From contig NZ_CP104381.1 in assembly GCF_030582395.1 (NCBI RefSeq), forward strand, positions 3,100,001 to 3,164,000: a DNA stretch of 64,000 nucleotides, written 5' to 3'. The DNA is from Ralstonia pickettii. GTDB taxonomy: Bacteria; Pseudomonadota; Gammaproteobacteria; Burkholderiales; Burkholderiaceae. The position numbers were made by a program, and so were the translations under genes. Shown here piece after piece: positions 1 through 9,262 of this stretch. How positions within the stretch are numbered: position 1 is the stretch's first letter; every line of letters starts with the position of its first letter. The notes below the pieces were generated by a model. It was not told the DNA's origin and did no database searches. It saw nothing but the letters and a program-made list of their open reading frames with translations.

Positions 1-1553
1 AGGATCTCGCGCAGCAATGCCTGGCCGGAAAACTCGCTCGGTGGAAACTCAGTGCGGGAGGCGAATCCGTCGCCGTCGATATGCACGGTCATCAGCCGGC
101 GGCCGTTTTCCGTCGTGGTGTCAGGCACCGGCATGGCGGGCAGTTGCAGCGCGCGGCGCAGAAAATCGAGCGGCTGGATCACCCAGCGCGCCTGGTCGAC
201 ATCGGGCATGCGGAACACGCCAAACGGCTGAAGCACGTAGCCGCCCCACGGCATGATGGCGGCCGCATCGTACGAGTAGCTGCCGGCCGAGAGCCGCAGC
301 AGCGATTGCGACCCCGCCACGCCGGGGTCGACCTGCACGCCCACGGCCATGCGCCGATCCGGATGGGGCTGCAACTCAAAGCCGATCATGGGATCACGCG
401 AGACGATGGCAAGCGGCCCCGCCGGTGCGCCGGGCACCGTTTGCAGATCGAGCATCTGCGCTGTGGAGGCATCCATGTTCAGCCCGAACTGGTTGAACAT
501 CGCGACGCGCACCCCGGCAGTTATCGTGCGCCTGAGCCAAGATGCCCACGCACCGGGTCGCGATGCGTTGCCGTCAAACCAGGTGACGACACCGGCATAG
601 CGATCGGGCGTGACGGTCGGCAACGGCTTGTTCGCGTCGGCAAATTCGGTGCGATAGCCGAGATAGTTGATGGGCATGGCCAGATAGAGCACCGACGGCG
701 CGGTGTTGGTGCTGGTGCCGGGCTCCTGCGGCTCAACCAGCAGGATGCGGCGCGGCATCACTTCCAGCCGCCCGATGCCGATGAAGTCGGCGGCCGGCGT
801 GGTCGCGTAGCTGCTGACGCCCGCTGCGCGCGCTACATTGGCGGTCTCACGCAGACAGGCACGGTTGTAGTTGGGGCAGTAGTCGAGCGCCACGGCGGGC
901 AGGTGGTACTGCGTGCCGATGTTGCGCAGCGTGGCAATCCGCGCAGTGCGGTCGGCATCGGTCACGTCCATCAAGCCCTCGACGCCGGTGCGCTCACGCA
1001 CCAGCCCTTCCGTCACCACCCCGGACAACTGCGGTGCGAGCGTCTGGAGCCACGCCGTGCCACCGGCCAGCAACTTGGTCTGCGGTGCACGGGCATGCAA
1101 CGCCTGGACCAATGCTGCAACGGCATTCGCGGCATTCGCGGCATCGGGCGCGCTGCGCGAGAGCGTGTCCAGCCCATCCAGCAGGAAGCCTGCGTAGCCC
1201 TGCGCAACCAAGGGCGCAAAGACCTGGTCGATCACGTTGGCAGGCCAGGCGCTCGTGCGCATTGCGTCGGTCTGCTGCGTCAGGTCCACGCGGGCAAACC
1301 AGAGCGTGGGCGATGGTTGCTTCGGGTCGAAAGTGCCGGCCGTGGCCGGGTCCAGCACGACCCAGTCGAACGCTTGCAGTTCAGCGACGGGGACATCGCG
1401 GCCGTAGTAGAAGGCGATCTGGGGCTCTGCCGAAGCGGACGTCGCCGGCTGCTGTGCATGAGCCGTCGCAACGCCCAGCGCCAACGCCGCGACGCCCAGC
1501 CACATCGGCCACCGCCACGAAAACTTACCGCCCTTTGCCTGCGTGTCCTGCAT
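1..1553 (-). CDS. pelA: PelA, Pel polysaccharide hydrolase/deacetylase (N-terminal part)
   Basis: Only the N-terminal 517 codons are present; the gene runs off the left edge. PelA is the periplasmic enzyme that deacetylates and trims the cationic Pel exopolysaccharide. Residues 1-34 form a signal peptide ending AHA|QQ. It is followed by a TIM-barrel glycosidase-type domain (GH114/GH166-like, with FYYGRDVPVAEL and GFLLDGLDTL) and, near residue 500, the deacetylase motif HIDGDGF. The ATG at 1553 is preceded by GAGGA at a 5-base spacing; an in-frame ATG at 1601 would spoil the signal peptide. The rest of a pel operon is expected to the left. Family identification is by motif recognition. Confidence 0.85.
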   Translation of the reverse strand, partial: MQDTQAKGGKFSWRWPMWLGVAALALGVATAHAQQPATSASAEPQIAFYYGRDVPVAELQAFDWVVLDPATAGTFDPKQPSPTLWFARVDLTQQTDAMRTSAWPANVIDQVFAPLVAQGYAGFLLDGLDTLSRSAPDAANAANAVAALVQALHARAPQTKLLAGGTAWLQTLAPQLSGVVTEGLVRERTGVEGLMDVTDADRTARIATLRNIGTQYHLPAVALDYCPNYNRACLRETANVARAAGVSSYATTPAADFIGIGRLEVMPRRILLVEPQEPGTSTNTAPSVLYLAMPINYLGYRTEFADANKPLPTVTPDRYAGVVTWFDGNASRPGAWASWLRRTITAGVRVAMFNQFGLNMDASTAQMLDLQTVPGAPAGPLAIVSRDPMIGFELQPHPDRRMAVGVQVDPGVAGSQSLLRLSAGSYSYDAAAIMPWGGYVLQPFGVFRMPDVDQARWVIQPLDFLRRALQLPAMPVPDTTTENGRRLMTVHIDGDGFASRTEFPPSEFSGQALLREI

Positions 1554-1675
1554 CCCGGTCCTCGAAAAGCCATTCCGACGTGCATTGTGCCGGGCGGCCA
1601 TCCGATTGCAATGTCTATGGGCCGGGGCGCGCCCGCCAGGAGCCCCCTTTTGGAGACCCATGGCGGGGACTCGGC

Positions 1676-1903
1676 TCAGTAACCGACCGCAGTGTACTGG
1701 GGGAATTCCGTTTCAAACGCCCTCGCCAGATCGTCAGCGCTGGCGACTGCGGAAGTGTAGACAGCAGTTGTCGTGCCACTGTCGTAGGCCAGCGTGACTG
1801 CCCAGGCGGGGTGCGCCTGGTTGACGCGATCGCGTGCAGCCTGGGCCGCCAGTTGACCGGGGCCGTTATCAGGTTTGGTTCCGTAAACTTTGCAGTGGGA
1901 CAT
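1676..1903 (-). CDS. small hypothetical protein
   Basis: A 75-residue protein with no domain I recognise. It starts MSHCKVYGTKP and looks soluble, without a signal peptide or membrane segment. The start at 1903 is preferred over an upstream ATG (1957) because GGAG lies 8 bases upstream of it. It reads toward pelA with about 75 bases between them, so it could share a transcript. The function is unknown. Confidence 0.5.
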   Translation of the reverse strand: MSHCKVYGTKPDNGPGQLAAQAARDRVNQAHPAWAVTLAYDSGTTTAVYTSAVASADDLARAFETEFPQYTAVGY

Positions 1904-2101
1904 GGCATTCACTCCGAGGATGGGGAAGGAATGCCGCCAACGCACGGGCGAGAACACGCTCGGTCTGGCTGGTCTGCGTTTCTCAACGATACGGGCGAAC
2001 AGACGCGCTGCCGGCTTGTCCCGCCGGCATGCACCAGCGGCACGGCCAGCGTAAAAGCCGGGGCCGCGCGCCGGAATGCTGCGTTCGTCAGGGCTGAGGT
2101 T

Positions 2102-2890
2102 CTAGAACGCCGACTTCACCACGCCGCCGTCCACGCGCAGCGCCGCGCCCGTGGTGGCCGACGCGAGCGGGCTCGCCACATAGGCGACCAGGTTCGCCAC
2201 CTCCTGCGTGCTGGCGAATCGCTTGATGAGCGAGGTCGGCCGCGCCGTCTCGAAGAAGGTCTTTTCGAACGCTTCGAAGCTCTGGCCGCCGGAGAGCTTC
2301 CCGACAAACTCATCCACGCCTTCCGAACGCGTCGGCCCCGGCAGCACGGCGTTCACCGTGATGGCCGTGCCCGCAGTCAGCTCGGCCAACCCGCGCGAGA
2401 GGCCCAGCAGCGCCGTCTTGGTCACGCCGTAGTGAATCATTTCCACCGGAATCTGCACGCCGCTTTCGCTGCTGATGAAGACGATGCGGCCCCAGTTCTG
2501 CGCACGCATGCCGGGCAGATACGCGCGGGACAGACGCGCGCCGCTGAGCACGTTCACGTTGAAAAAGTGCTGCCACTCGGCGTCGTCAATGTCCTCGAAC
2601 GGCTTCGGGTCAAAGATGCCGAGATTGTTGATCAGGATGTCGACCTTGGGGAAGCGGTCGAGCAGCGCCTCCGTCTGCACCGGGTTGGACAGGTCACCGG
2701 CAAAGCCCTCGACCTGGGCGTCGGGCACCTCGGTGCGCAGGCGCGCGATCGCGTCGTCGACAGACGCTTCGGTACGGCCGTTGACAATCACGCGGGCGCC
2801 TTCGGCGGCCAGTGCTACAGCGATGGCATGACCGATGCCCTTGGTTGAGCCGGTCACGAGAGCAAGCTTGTTCTGAAGGTGGAGGTTCAT
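2102..2890 (-). CDS. SDR-family oxidoreductase (FabG-like)
   Basis: A classical short-chain dehydrogenase of 262 residues. The Rossmann nucleotide-binding motif TGSTKGIG is near residue 13, NNLG near 88, the catalytic serine in FISSES and the Tyr/Lys pair in YGVTK. A C-terminal glycine-rich DGG segment is typical. The start at 2890 opens the protein directly on the Rossmann fold; the longer reading begins in promoter DNA. It is divergent from a MarR regulator gene 281 bases away, the usual arrangement for a locally regulated SDR. The substrate cannot be deduced. Confidence 0.85.
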   Translation of the reverse strand: MNLHLQNKLALVTGSTKGIGHAIAVALAAEGARVIVNGRTEASVDDAIARLRTEVPDAQVEGFAGDLSNPVQTEALLDRFPKVDILINNLGIFDPKPFEDIDDAEWQHFFNVNVLSGARLSRAYLPGMRAQNWGRIVFISSESGVQIPVEMIHYGVTKTALLGLSRGLAELTAGTAITVNAVLPGPTRSEGVDEFVGKLSGGQSFEAFEKTFFETARPTSLIKRFASTQEVANLVAYVASPLASATTGAALRVDGGVVKSAF

Positions 2891-3024
2891 GGCGTTCAAA
2901 AAAGGAATATGGAGGAGGACGAGCACGCCGCGCCACATGGTGCGCGTTGGTGACGGCGCCGACGTTTCAACCATGATACGAACCGCCCCGCCCTTTGGCA
3001 GCCGCAATCGTTTTGCAGCGGTAT

Positions 3025-3051
3025 CCAACGAGATTTGACGGTCAGCGTTGG
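3025..3051. promoter_or_regulatory. inverted repeat between divergent SDR and MarR genes
   Basis: CCAACG (3025-3030) and CGTTGG (3046-3051) form a six-base inverted repeat with a 15-base spacer in the divergent intergenic region. It is a candidate regulator site, possibly for the MarR protein encoded next to it. The arms are short, so a chance match is possible. Confidence 0.3.
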
Positions 3052-3171
3052 TATCGATCCCGGCTTGACGGCCTGGGCAAGCGACGATTAGTGTGCAATG
3101 AAGCACGCCAGCGTTACGGGAATGCGGCGCGCCTTACAAGCCGGATAACCGGCAGAACGGGGAGCACCACC

Positions 3172-3660
3172 ATGAGCATCGACGTACAGACACCTGAGGC
3201 CGCCCACCCGAGTACCACGGAAGGCGCCTACCAGCTTGACACCATGGACCGCGACACCAACATCGGTCGGCTCGTGCATCGGGTCCGACACGCGTTGGTG
3301 ACACACATCGACAGTGCCTTGGCCTCGCTGGACCTGACTGCCGCGCAGTGGACGGTCGTCATTTACCTGGCAGAAGACCTGGCCACCACGCCGGCCGAAC
3401 TCTCGCGCCTGCTGCATTACGATCCGGGCGCGATGACGCGGCTGATCGATCGGCTCGAGAAGAAGAACATCGTCAAGCGCGCACCCAGCGATGCGGATCG
3501 CCGCTCGGTGGTGGTCTCGCTGACCGAGCAGGGTCGCGCGCTCTATCCGGAAATCCGGCCGCTGATCATCGACGTGCTGAACCACCTGCTGCGCGGGTTT
3601 TCACAGGCCGAGGTCAAGCAGTTGGAAAACCTGCTGCTGCGCGTGCTGCATAACGCCTGA
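3172..3660 (+). CDS. MarR-family transcriptional regulator
   Basis: 162 residues with a central winged helix: TPAELSRLLHYDPGAMTRLIDRL as recognition region, then the DADRRSVVVSLTEQGR wing. These are hallmarks of MarR repressors that respond to small phenolic or oxidant ligands. The start at 3172 follows GGGGAG; the in-frame reading upstream lacks an initiation site. It is divergently oriented from the SDR gene ending at 2102, which is a plausible target. The ligand is unknown. Confidence 0.85.
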   Translation: MSIDVQTPEAAHPSTTEGAYQLDTMDRDTNIGRLVHRVRHALVTHIDSALASLDLTAAQWTVVIYLAEDLATTPAELSRLLHYDPGAMTRLIDRLEKKNIVKRAPSDADRRSVVVSLTEQGRALYPEIRPLIIDVLNHLLRGFSQAEVKQLENLLLRVLHNA

Positions 3661-3753
3661 CCCGTTCAGGCGCGAGCGGCTCAGCAGGCCAGGCGGCGTT
3701 GGCCGACGCGGTGTTGTCGGCCTGCACGGCATGCCTTGGGCGCTGTCCGGCGC

Positions 3754-4452
3754 TCACTGCCCTTCCAGCTCGTGCTTGATCTTGAACAGCTCGGTATCGG
3801 TGCGAATGCCGAGCTTGCGATAGGCCGATTGCTTTTGCGAGCTGATCGTCTTGATGCTGCGCGCAAACTTCCCGGCAATGTCCGTGACCGACATGCCGTC
3901 CAGACAGCAGCGCAGCACTTCCCGTTCGCGGGGGCTGAGTTCGGACCGATCGATCAGGGCCGACAGCCTGGTGCCATTGGTGGTGGGCGCGGGCGCATCT
4001 GCGCAGAGCGTATCGCGCTCCATCTCGGCGGCCAGCTCGGCATTCAGCCGCTTGCCGCCCGCCGCCACGGTGCGGATCGCACGCACCAGTTCCGACAGCT
4101 CCTCTTCCTTGCCGACAAACCCGCGTGCGCCGGCATGCATGACCATGCCCACCGTCGCCTTGTTGTGATGCGCCGAGGCCACCAGGATCTTCAAGTCCGG
4201 ATAGCGCACGCGGATCAGGCGGATCAGATTCAACCCGTCGATCTCGGTGGGCCCGAGCGAGTAGTCCATCAACAGGACATCCACTTCGACGGTGGTGTCC
4301 TTGAGCGCCCGCACGATCTCGCGGCCCGAGGCAAACATGCCGGAAACCTCGATGTCGGCTTCCTGTTTCAGGCGCGCAGCCAGACCATGGCGGACAACCG
4401 CATGGTCATCGAGCACGATCACGCGGATCGGCCGGGTCGCGGTCCAGTTCAT
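3754..4452 (-). CDS. NarL/FixJ-family response regulator, orphan
   Basis: 232 residues. An N-terminal receiver domain has the acidic pair in VLDDH, the phospho-acceptor aspartate in LLMDYSLGP and the conserved lysine in GFVGKEE. A C-terminal LuxR-type helix-turn-helix (LSPREREVLRCCLDGMS) follows from about residue 165. The linker and wing resemble RcsB-type regulators. No histidine kinase gene is adjacent, so the partner is elsewhere. It is about 100 bases from the protease gene, on the same strand, but is downstream of it. Confidence 0.85.
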   Translation of the reverse strand: MNWTATRPIRVIVLDDHAVVRHGLAARLKQEADIEVSGMFASGREIVRALKDTTVEVDVLLMDYSLGPTEIDGLNLIRLIRVRYPDLKILVASAHHNKATVGMVMHAGARGFVGKEEELSELVRAIRTVAAGGKRLNAELAAEMERDTLCADAPAPTTNGTRLSALIDRSELSPREREVLRCCLDGMSVTDIAGKFARSIKTISSQKQSAYRKLGIRTDTELFKIKHELEGQ

Positions 4453-4555
4453 GTTCTCAGGTTCCTATTCGACGGGTTTTGCTCGCAGCACAACAAGCGC
4501 CCGAAGATGCCGCAGAGGCCGACATCTTAATAGCATTCCCGCGCAGCGACGCCGC

Positions 4556-5476
4556 TCACTTGGCCTCGACGATGGTGTCGTCTCGAGCGTAGACGCGGCA
4601 ATGGATCCATCGCTCGGTACAGAAAGCCATTGCCCGAAATTCCGCGTTCTGCCCTACGGCCCACGAATAATGATCGCCGTCGGAGGCGACAAAAATCTTC
4701 GGCCACGTCTTTTTCAGATACATGTCGAAGCCGGCCTGTTGGTTTCGCCCGAGTTCCCCGGCGCGGCGTGGTGGCGCTGCCTGCGCGCCTGAAGCGGAAG
4801 CGACCGGTGCAGCTGTCGTTTGAGCCAGCGATTTCTGCCCGCGCGCAGGGACATCGGCAATCCAGTCCGCAGGAATCGCGAAGTTCAGGTTCTGCCCCAT
4901 GGTGAGCACGACCTGATGGTCTGTTATGCCAATCAACCGGCCGTCTGCATCAAACAAACCGCCTCCACTGGACCCTTGTGAGATTGGGGCAGACGTCTGG
5001 ATGCTTTTGAGGCGTCCTTCATCATCGGTACGCAATGACGAGATCAGGCCCTCGCTGATCGTCAGCTCCAGCCCCAGCGGATTGCCGACCGCGTACACTT
5101 TTTGCCCCGTCACGAGCGCGCTCCCCGGAGAGAGCATCACTGCAGGCGCGTGGAAATCCGCGACCCGGAGCTGACAGAGGTCGCGCTCCACGTCGGGATA
5201 CTGCAAACGAGCACCGTAGCTTGCGTTGCCGCGTTTGAGCCAGACTTGCTTGCCGCCGCGCAGCACATGGCAGTTCGTGATCGCCACACCATCGGCGATA
5301 ACGACTGCGCTGCCAATGGACAGCGGCCGCCCGTCCGAACCCGCAACGCGGACCTCCCAGACGCTGGGCGAAACCTTGGCAAAGACCGCTGCGGGCTCCA
5401 GCGCGACCGCGCGCTCTGCAACGCCGGCGCAGACCAACGCGGCAACCAGCAATGAAACCAGTCGAACGATATGCAT
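4556..5476 (-). CDS. secreted trypsin-like serine protease
   Basis: 306 residues with a cleavable signal peptide (first ~25 residues). The trypsin fold carries a full triad: His in ITNCHVL, Asp in DVERDLCQL and Ser in GSSGGGLFD, as in HtrA-type proteases. No PDZ domain follows. Instead a linker rich in Ala/Gln leads to a C-terminal segment (WAVGQNAEFRAMAFC...) with paired cysteines that resembles small secreted stress domains. It lies 19 bases downstream of a lipoprotein gene on the same strand, suggesting an operon. It acts in the periplasm; the target is unknown. Confidence 0.8.
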   Translation of the reverse strand: MHIVRLVSLLVAALVCAGVAERAVALEPAAVFAKVSPSVWEVRVAGSDGRPLSIGSAVVIADGVAITNCHVLRGGKQVWLKRGNASYGARLQYPDVERDLCQLRVADFHAPAVMLSPGSALVTGQKVYAVGNPLGLELTISEGLISSLRTDDEGRLKSIQTSAPISQGSSGGGLFDADGRLIGITDHQVVLTMGQNLNFAIPADWIADVPARGQKSLAQTTAAPVASASGAQAAPPRRAGELGRNQQAGFDMYLKKTWPKIFVASDGDHYSWAVGQNAEFRAMAFCTERWIHCRVYARDDTIVEAK

Positions 5477-5495
5477 GTTAGTCAGGCGGGTCGCC

Positions 5496-6062
5496 TCATT
5501 GGGGCACCAGCAAATCTTTGAGGTCGCTCAGCGTGGTCGATCCATCTTCCGAACGGGTGCGATCACGCATGTGCGCGATATCGGCGTCGGTCAAGGGCTG
5601 GCAAGCAGATTGCGTTGCCCATTGCCGATAGCGCGCAGCCACCGGGCGCCATGACAGCCCATTGCTGGATTCGATGAGTGCCGCCCGACAGCCCCGCTCG
5701 CTTTCGGAGTAAGTCGAACGCAACTGGTAACGGTGCCCCGTCAGCGGAACGAAACTCACCGCAACTGAGCAGAAATAGGTCAGGTTCCCTGCCGGACTCA
5801 CGAAGTTCACGGCCATGGTCGTCGGCACGTCGGTCAGCACACGCACGGAGCGCGCTGGCTGGTTCGTGGCAATTGCCACGCGTTGCCCCGTGCATGTGCG
5901 GGCGTCGTCGAAGACCAGCAATGCGGCGGCCGCGCCCGTCGCAGGTCGTATGAATTCGACTGGCACGGTCCGTGCCCCGGCTGGTGGTTCAACATACGGC
6001 TGCGCGCAGCCCGCAAGCCACAAAGCGCCTCCTAACAAAGAGGCGATCATTCTGAGCGTCAT
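5496..6062 (-). CDS. putative lipoprotein
   Basis: 188 residues with a lipoprotein signal (MTLRMIASLLGGALWLAGC; Cys at the lipobox). The mature part has several cysteines and no domain I recognise. The ATG at 6062 sits directly behind a GGGGGAG ribosome site, whereas the longer start at 6104 has none. Its neighbour 19 bases downstream is the secreted serine protease, so the two probably act together in the envelope. Confidence 0.7.
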   Translation of the reverse strand: MTLRMIASLLGGALWLAGCAQPYVEPPAGARTVPVEFIRPATGAAAALLVFDDARTCTGQRVAIATNQPARSVRVLTDVPTTMAVNFVSPAGNLTYFCSVAVSFVPLTGHRYQLRSTYSESERGCRAALIESSNGLSWRPVAARYRQWATQSACQPLTDADIAHMRDRTRSEDGSTTLSDLKDLLVPQ

Positions 6063-6222
6063 GCGCTCCCCCCAAGGCAACCCTTTCTGAGATCGGCATT
6101 TCATTCGGCGGGCGCAGTGGCACGCGCGCTCGATGCCGCTGAAGTGTAACCAAAGGTGAAGCAGGAGGAACTTCCTTGAGGACCTGCGTTGTGTGCGCGC
6201 GTCGACCGACGGTCATCTGCCC

Positions 6223-6831
6223 TCAGGCCAGCGCCGCGTCGATGCGCGCCTGCGTGCTGCGGCGCGCGCGCTCGAACACCGCCATATCGCCCATCAGAAA
6301 CGCCACGTTTGCGTTGGAGCGAAACGATTCGATCTCGAAGACAAGCTGATCGACGTCGACATCGGCGCGCAATTCTCCGGCGGCCTGTGCGGCGGTGATC
6401 GCCTCGCGAAACCGCGCACGCACCGACTCCCGGTGTCCGCGCACGCGATCCTGAATGGCGCCCGGGCGGGCCCGGTATTCGTAGCTGGCCGCGCAGACAA
6501 AGCAGCCGCCTGGCGATGCGCCGCTGGCCACGTAGTCGAACCAGCCGTCGGTCAGCGCCCGCAGGCGGGCAAGCGGGCTCTCCAGCGCCAGCGCGGGCTC
6601 GACCACCGTCGCGCGGTAATGCACGACCCCAGCGTCGAGCGTGGCGAGCTGCAGCGTTTCCTTGTCGCCGAAGAGCACCTGGATATTGCCTTTGCCCACG
6701 CCCGCGTCGGACGCCACCCGGCCGATGGTGAGGCCCTCCAACCCGTCGGTGGAAGCGATGGCGGTGGCGTGCTCGAGCACCTGGGCGCGCGCGCGTTCGC
6801 CACGCTGGCGGCGGCCGTCGGTTTCGTTCAT
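6223..6831 (-). CDS. TetR-family repressor
   Basis: 202 residues. The N-terminal HTH (LTIGRVASDAGVGKGNIQVLFGDKETL) is typical of TetR/AcrR repressors, with a C-terminal ligand domain like TetR_C_6 or YcdC types. It is divergent from an MFS efflux gene, and the 104-base gap contains an 18-base perfect palindrome overlapping the efflux promoter. It therefore most likely represses the pump and perhaps itself, and releases DNA when the pump substrate binds. Confidence 0.85.
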   Translation of the reverse strand: MNETDGRRQRGERARAQVLEHATAIASTDGLEGLTIGRVASDAGVGKGNIQVLFGDKETLQLATLDAGVVHYRATVVEPALALESPLARLRALTDGWFDYVASGASPGGCFVCAASYEYRARPGAIQDRVRGHRESVRARFREAITAAQAAGELRADVDVDQLVFEIESFRSNANVAFLMGDMAVFERARRSTQARIDAALA

Positions 6832-6872
6832 GGCAATGCCCTATCGGTGAGTGGGGTCAACACAATCGGCCC

Positions 6873-6900
6873 TTGACGCGGGCCCATCGCTCTCTAGTAT
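6873..6900 (+). promoter_or_regulatory. candidate promoter of the MFS efflux gene
   Basis: TTGACG (6873-6878) and TAGTAT (6895-6900) with a 16-base spacer resemble a sigma-70 promoter reading toward the efflux gene. Its -10 element runs into the palindrome at 6898-6915, so operator occupancy would block it. Confidence 0.5.
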
Positions 6901-6915
6901 ACGTACGTACGTATA
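6898..6915. promoter_or_regulatory. 18-bp perfect palindrome, probable TetR operator
   Basis: TATACGTACGTACGTATA is its own reverse complement. It lies between a TetR repressor gene and a divergent efflux gene, overlapping the -10 region of the efflux promoter. The size and position fit a TetR-family operator. Confidence 0.7.
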
Positions 6916-6935
6916 TTAATGAACCGAGATCCCCC

Positions 6936-8411
6936 ATGTCAACGGAATCCCTTGCTGCCGGTAGCGTCGCCTCGCCGGCCAAACGGCATTGGCCGGCGCT
7001 GGCAGCGCTGCTGACCGGCAACTTCGTCACCATTCTCGACCTGTTCATCGTCAATGTGGCAATTCCGGATATCCGGGCCGGCCTGCATGCCAGTTTTGCG
7101 GAGATCCAGCTCGTGATGGTCGGCTACAGCGCGGCGTATGCGGTGTTCCTGCTCAACGGCGCCCGCCTGGGCGACCTGTATGGGCGCAAGCGCATGTTTC
7201 TGGCGGGCATGGCGCTGTTCACACTGGCATCCGCGCTGTGCGGCTTGGCGACAGCGCCTTGGATGCTGATCGCCATGCGTGTCGGCCAAGGCTTGGGCGC
7301 GGCCATTCTGATGCCGCAAGTGATGGCCTCGCTGCGCGTGCTGTTTGACGGCGATGCCCGGCGGCGTGCGTTCGGCACCATGGGCGCCGTACAGGGCGTG
7401 GCGGCGTCAGTCTCGCAAATCATCGGCGGCTGGCTGATCGCGCATCCGCTGGCGGTCGACGTATCCGGCTGGCGTGCGGTGTTCCTGGTGAATGTGCCGA
7501 TCGGCATTGTGGCGCTCCTGGCGGCTCGCGCCTTCGTGGCGGAATCGCGTGCGCCGGTGGCGGCGCGGCTGGACGTGCACGGCGCCGTGGCCGGGGCGGT
7601 GGCGCTGGCGATGCTGCTGGTGCCCATCATGCAGGGCCGCGAGTCCGGCTGGCCGTGGTGGTCGTGGGTGCTGCCGCTGGCCTCGCTGCTGGTGTTCCGC
7701 CACTTTGTGCGGGTGGAGCAAGCGCTGTCGGCGGCGGGCCGCGTCCCGATCATCGAGATGGCGCTGTTCCGCAACCGCAGCTTTGTGCTGGGCGTGCTGG
7801 CGATCTTCCTGTTCTACACGGCCATCAGTTCGTACTTCCTGGCGCTGACGATCCTGCTGCAGTTCGGGCGCGGCCTGTCGGCGCTGGCGGCGGGGCTGGT
7901 GTTTACGCCCGCGGCCATCGCGTTCTTTACCGGCTCGCTGACAGCGCCCCGTCTGGCTGAGCGCATCGGGCAGCGTGCCCTGCTGCTGGGGGTGGCCACC
8001 TTCGCTGTGGGCATGGTCGTGCTGGCCACCATGGCGCAGTTGGGCGCGGGTACCGCCTGGCTGATCCTGCCGCTCATGCTCAATGGCTTTGGGCAGGGCA
8101 TGGTGATTCCACTGTCGCTCAACACCATCCTGAGCGGCGTGGAAACAGCCCAGGCCGGCATGGGCGCCGGTACCGTTACGACCATGCAGGCCGTGGGCAA
8201 TGCGGTGGGCGTGACGGTGGTGGGCGTGCTGCTGTTCTCGCTGCTCGGTCAGGTGGAGGGGGCGGATGGCGCCGTGACGGCGGACGCTGCCGCCCATGCC
8301 GCCCATGCAGCGCACTATGGCCACGCGTTTGCGCTGGCGACGCTCTACAACGTGGGTGCAACGGTGCTGTCGTTGGTGCTGTTCTGGCGCGCGTGGCGCC
8401 GTCACGCTTGA
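6936..8411 (+). CDS. MFS drug efflux transporter (DHA2, 14-TM type)
   Basis: 491 residues, strongly hydrophobic. The DHA2 family signature follows: DLFIVNVAIPDI in TM1, motif A GARLGDLYGRKRMF, and GWRAVFLVNVPIGI after TM5. Length and 14 predicted membrane segments fit EmrB/QacA exporters, which use the proton gradient to expel toxic compounds. No EmrA-type membrane fusion gene is adjacent. The ATG at 6936 starts the protein after the operator; the upstream in-frame reading crosses the promoter. It is controlled by the divergent TetR protein. Confidence 0.85.
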   Translation: MSTESLAAGSVASPAKRHWPALAALLTGNFVTILDLFIVNVAIPDIRAGLHASFAEIQLVMVGYSAAYAVFLLNGARLGDLYGRKRMFLAGMALFTLASALCGLATAPWMLIAMRVGQGLGAAILMPQVMASLRVLFDGDARRRAFGTMGAVQGVAASVSQIIGGWLIAHPLAVDVSGWRAVFLVNVPIGIVALLAARAFVAESRAPVAARLDVHGAVAGAVALAMLLVPIMQGRESGWPWWSWVLPLASLLVFRHFVRVEQALSAAGRVPIIEMALFRNRSFVLGVLAIFLFYTAISSYFLALTILLQFGRGLSALAAGLVFTPAAIAFFTGSLTAPRLAERIGQRALLLGVATFAVGMVVLATMAQLGAGTAWLILPLMLNGFGQGMVIPLSLNTILSGVETAQAGMGAGTVTTMQAVGNAVGVTVVGVLLFSLLGQVEGADGAVTADAAAHAAHAAHYGHAFALATLYNVGATVLSLVLFWRAWRRHA

Positions 8412-8417
8412 GGTGGC

Positions 8418-9017
8418 TTACTTGCGCACCCAGCCGCGCCGCACGCAGGGCGCCAGCACCGCGCCATGCACCGCCAGCCCGAGGCGGTGCAGCGGTTCCG
8501 ACAGCGTATGCGCCACGCGCCCGCTGCACAGCCAGGCGCACAAGGCCGACACAGCCGCCGCGCCCAGCATGTCGAACGGATAGTGCACGCCCAGGTAGAT
8601 GCGCGCCCACGCCATCGGCACGCCCAATAGCGCCAGCAACACACCCACGCGCCGCAGGCGTGCGTTCCACATCAGGCTGAATGCCACCGTCCACAGTGCG
8701 GTCAGGTGGTCGCTGGGGAAGGACGAATCCGGCGCGTGCGGCAGCAGATTGGTGCCCAGTTCAATCGCAAACGGCCTGGGGTGATACCACGCGAGGCCCA
8801 AGCCGACGTTGATCGACAACGCCAGGGCAGCCGCCACGCCGGTCTGCAATGCCTGGCGCCGCGTGGCCGGCTCGCCCCATAGCCAGGCGGCCACGAGCGT
8901 GAGCGGCACCAGCCAGATCGCGTATTCGGCAAAGGCCATCGCCAGCCAAACGGTGGTGGCCGAAGCGTCAGCCGGTGCGTTGATCCAAAGAAACAGCGTG
9001 TGATTGAGTGATTCCAT
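8418..9017 (-). CDS. PAP2-family phosphatase, BcrC-like
   Basis: 199 residues with several membrane helices. The three PAP2 acid-phosphatase motifs are visible: HPRPF, PSDH and ARIYLGVHYPFD. This fits undecaprenyl-diphosphate phosphatases such as BcrC/YbjG, which recycle the lipid carrier of peptidoglycan synthesis; a lipid phosphatase of another substrate is possible. It converges with the efflux gene, with only six bases between the stop codons and no terminator between them. Confidence 0.8.
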   Translation of the reverse strand: MESLNHTLFLWINAPADASATTVWLAMAFAEYAIWLVPLTLVAAWLWGEPATRRQALQTGVAAALALSINVGLGLAWYHPRPFAIELGTNLLPHAPDSSFPSDHLTALWTVAFSLMWNARLRRVGVLLALLGVPMAWARIYLGVHYPFDMLGAAAVSALCAWLCSGRVAHTLSEPLHRLGLAVHGAVLAPCVRRGWVRK

Positions 9018-9262
9018 ACAGCGTCGGCCCAGGGCCCGGGTGATTCAACAACCGTGAGATGCCGGGCCCACACTACTAAACATTCCCTTCAATTCCCTTG
9101 GAACCGGTCTGTGGGCAAGCCTAGGCCACCCGACTTAGGCCAGCCGTAGCGATGCCCCGATGCTTGCCTAGGCTTTTCCCCCGGCCCGCGGCTGCCTATG
9201 ATGAAAAACGCACCGGCACGCAAGCAGGTCGGACACACACCATTTCGAACCCCGGGGGGTGG

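Noticed and set aside
81..1682. Long plus-strand ORF of 533 codons opposite pelA
   Set aside because: It is a GC-rich antisense shadow: Arg/His/Gly-rich composition and no domain, while the opposite strand encodes a recognisable PelA with signal peptide and ribosome site.
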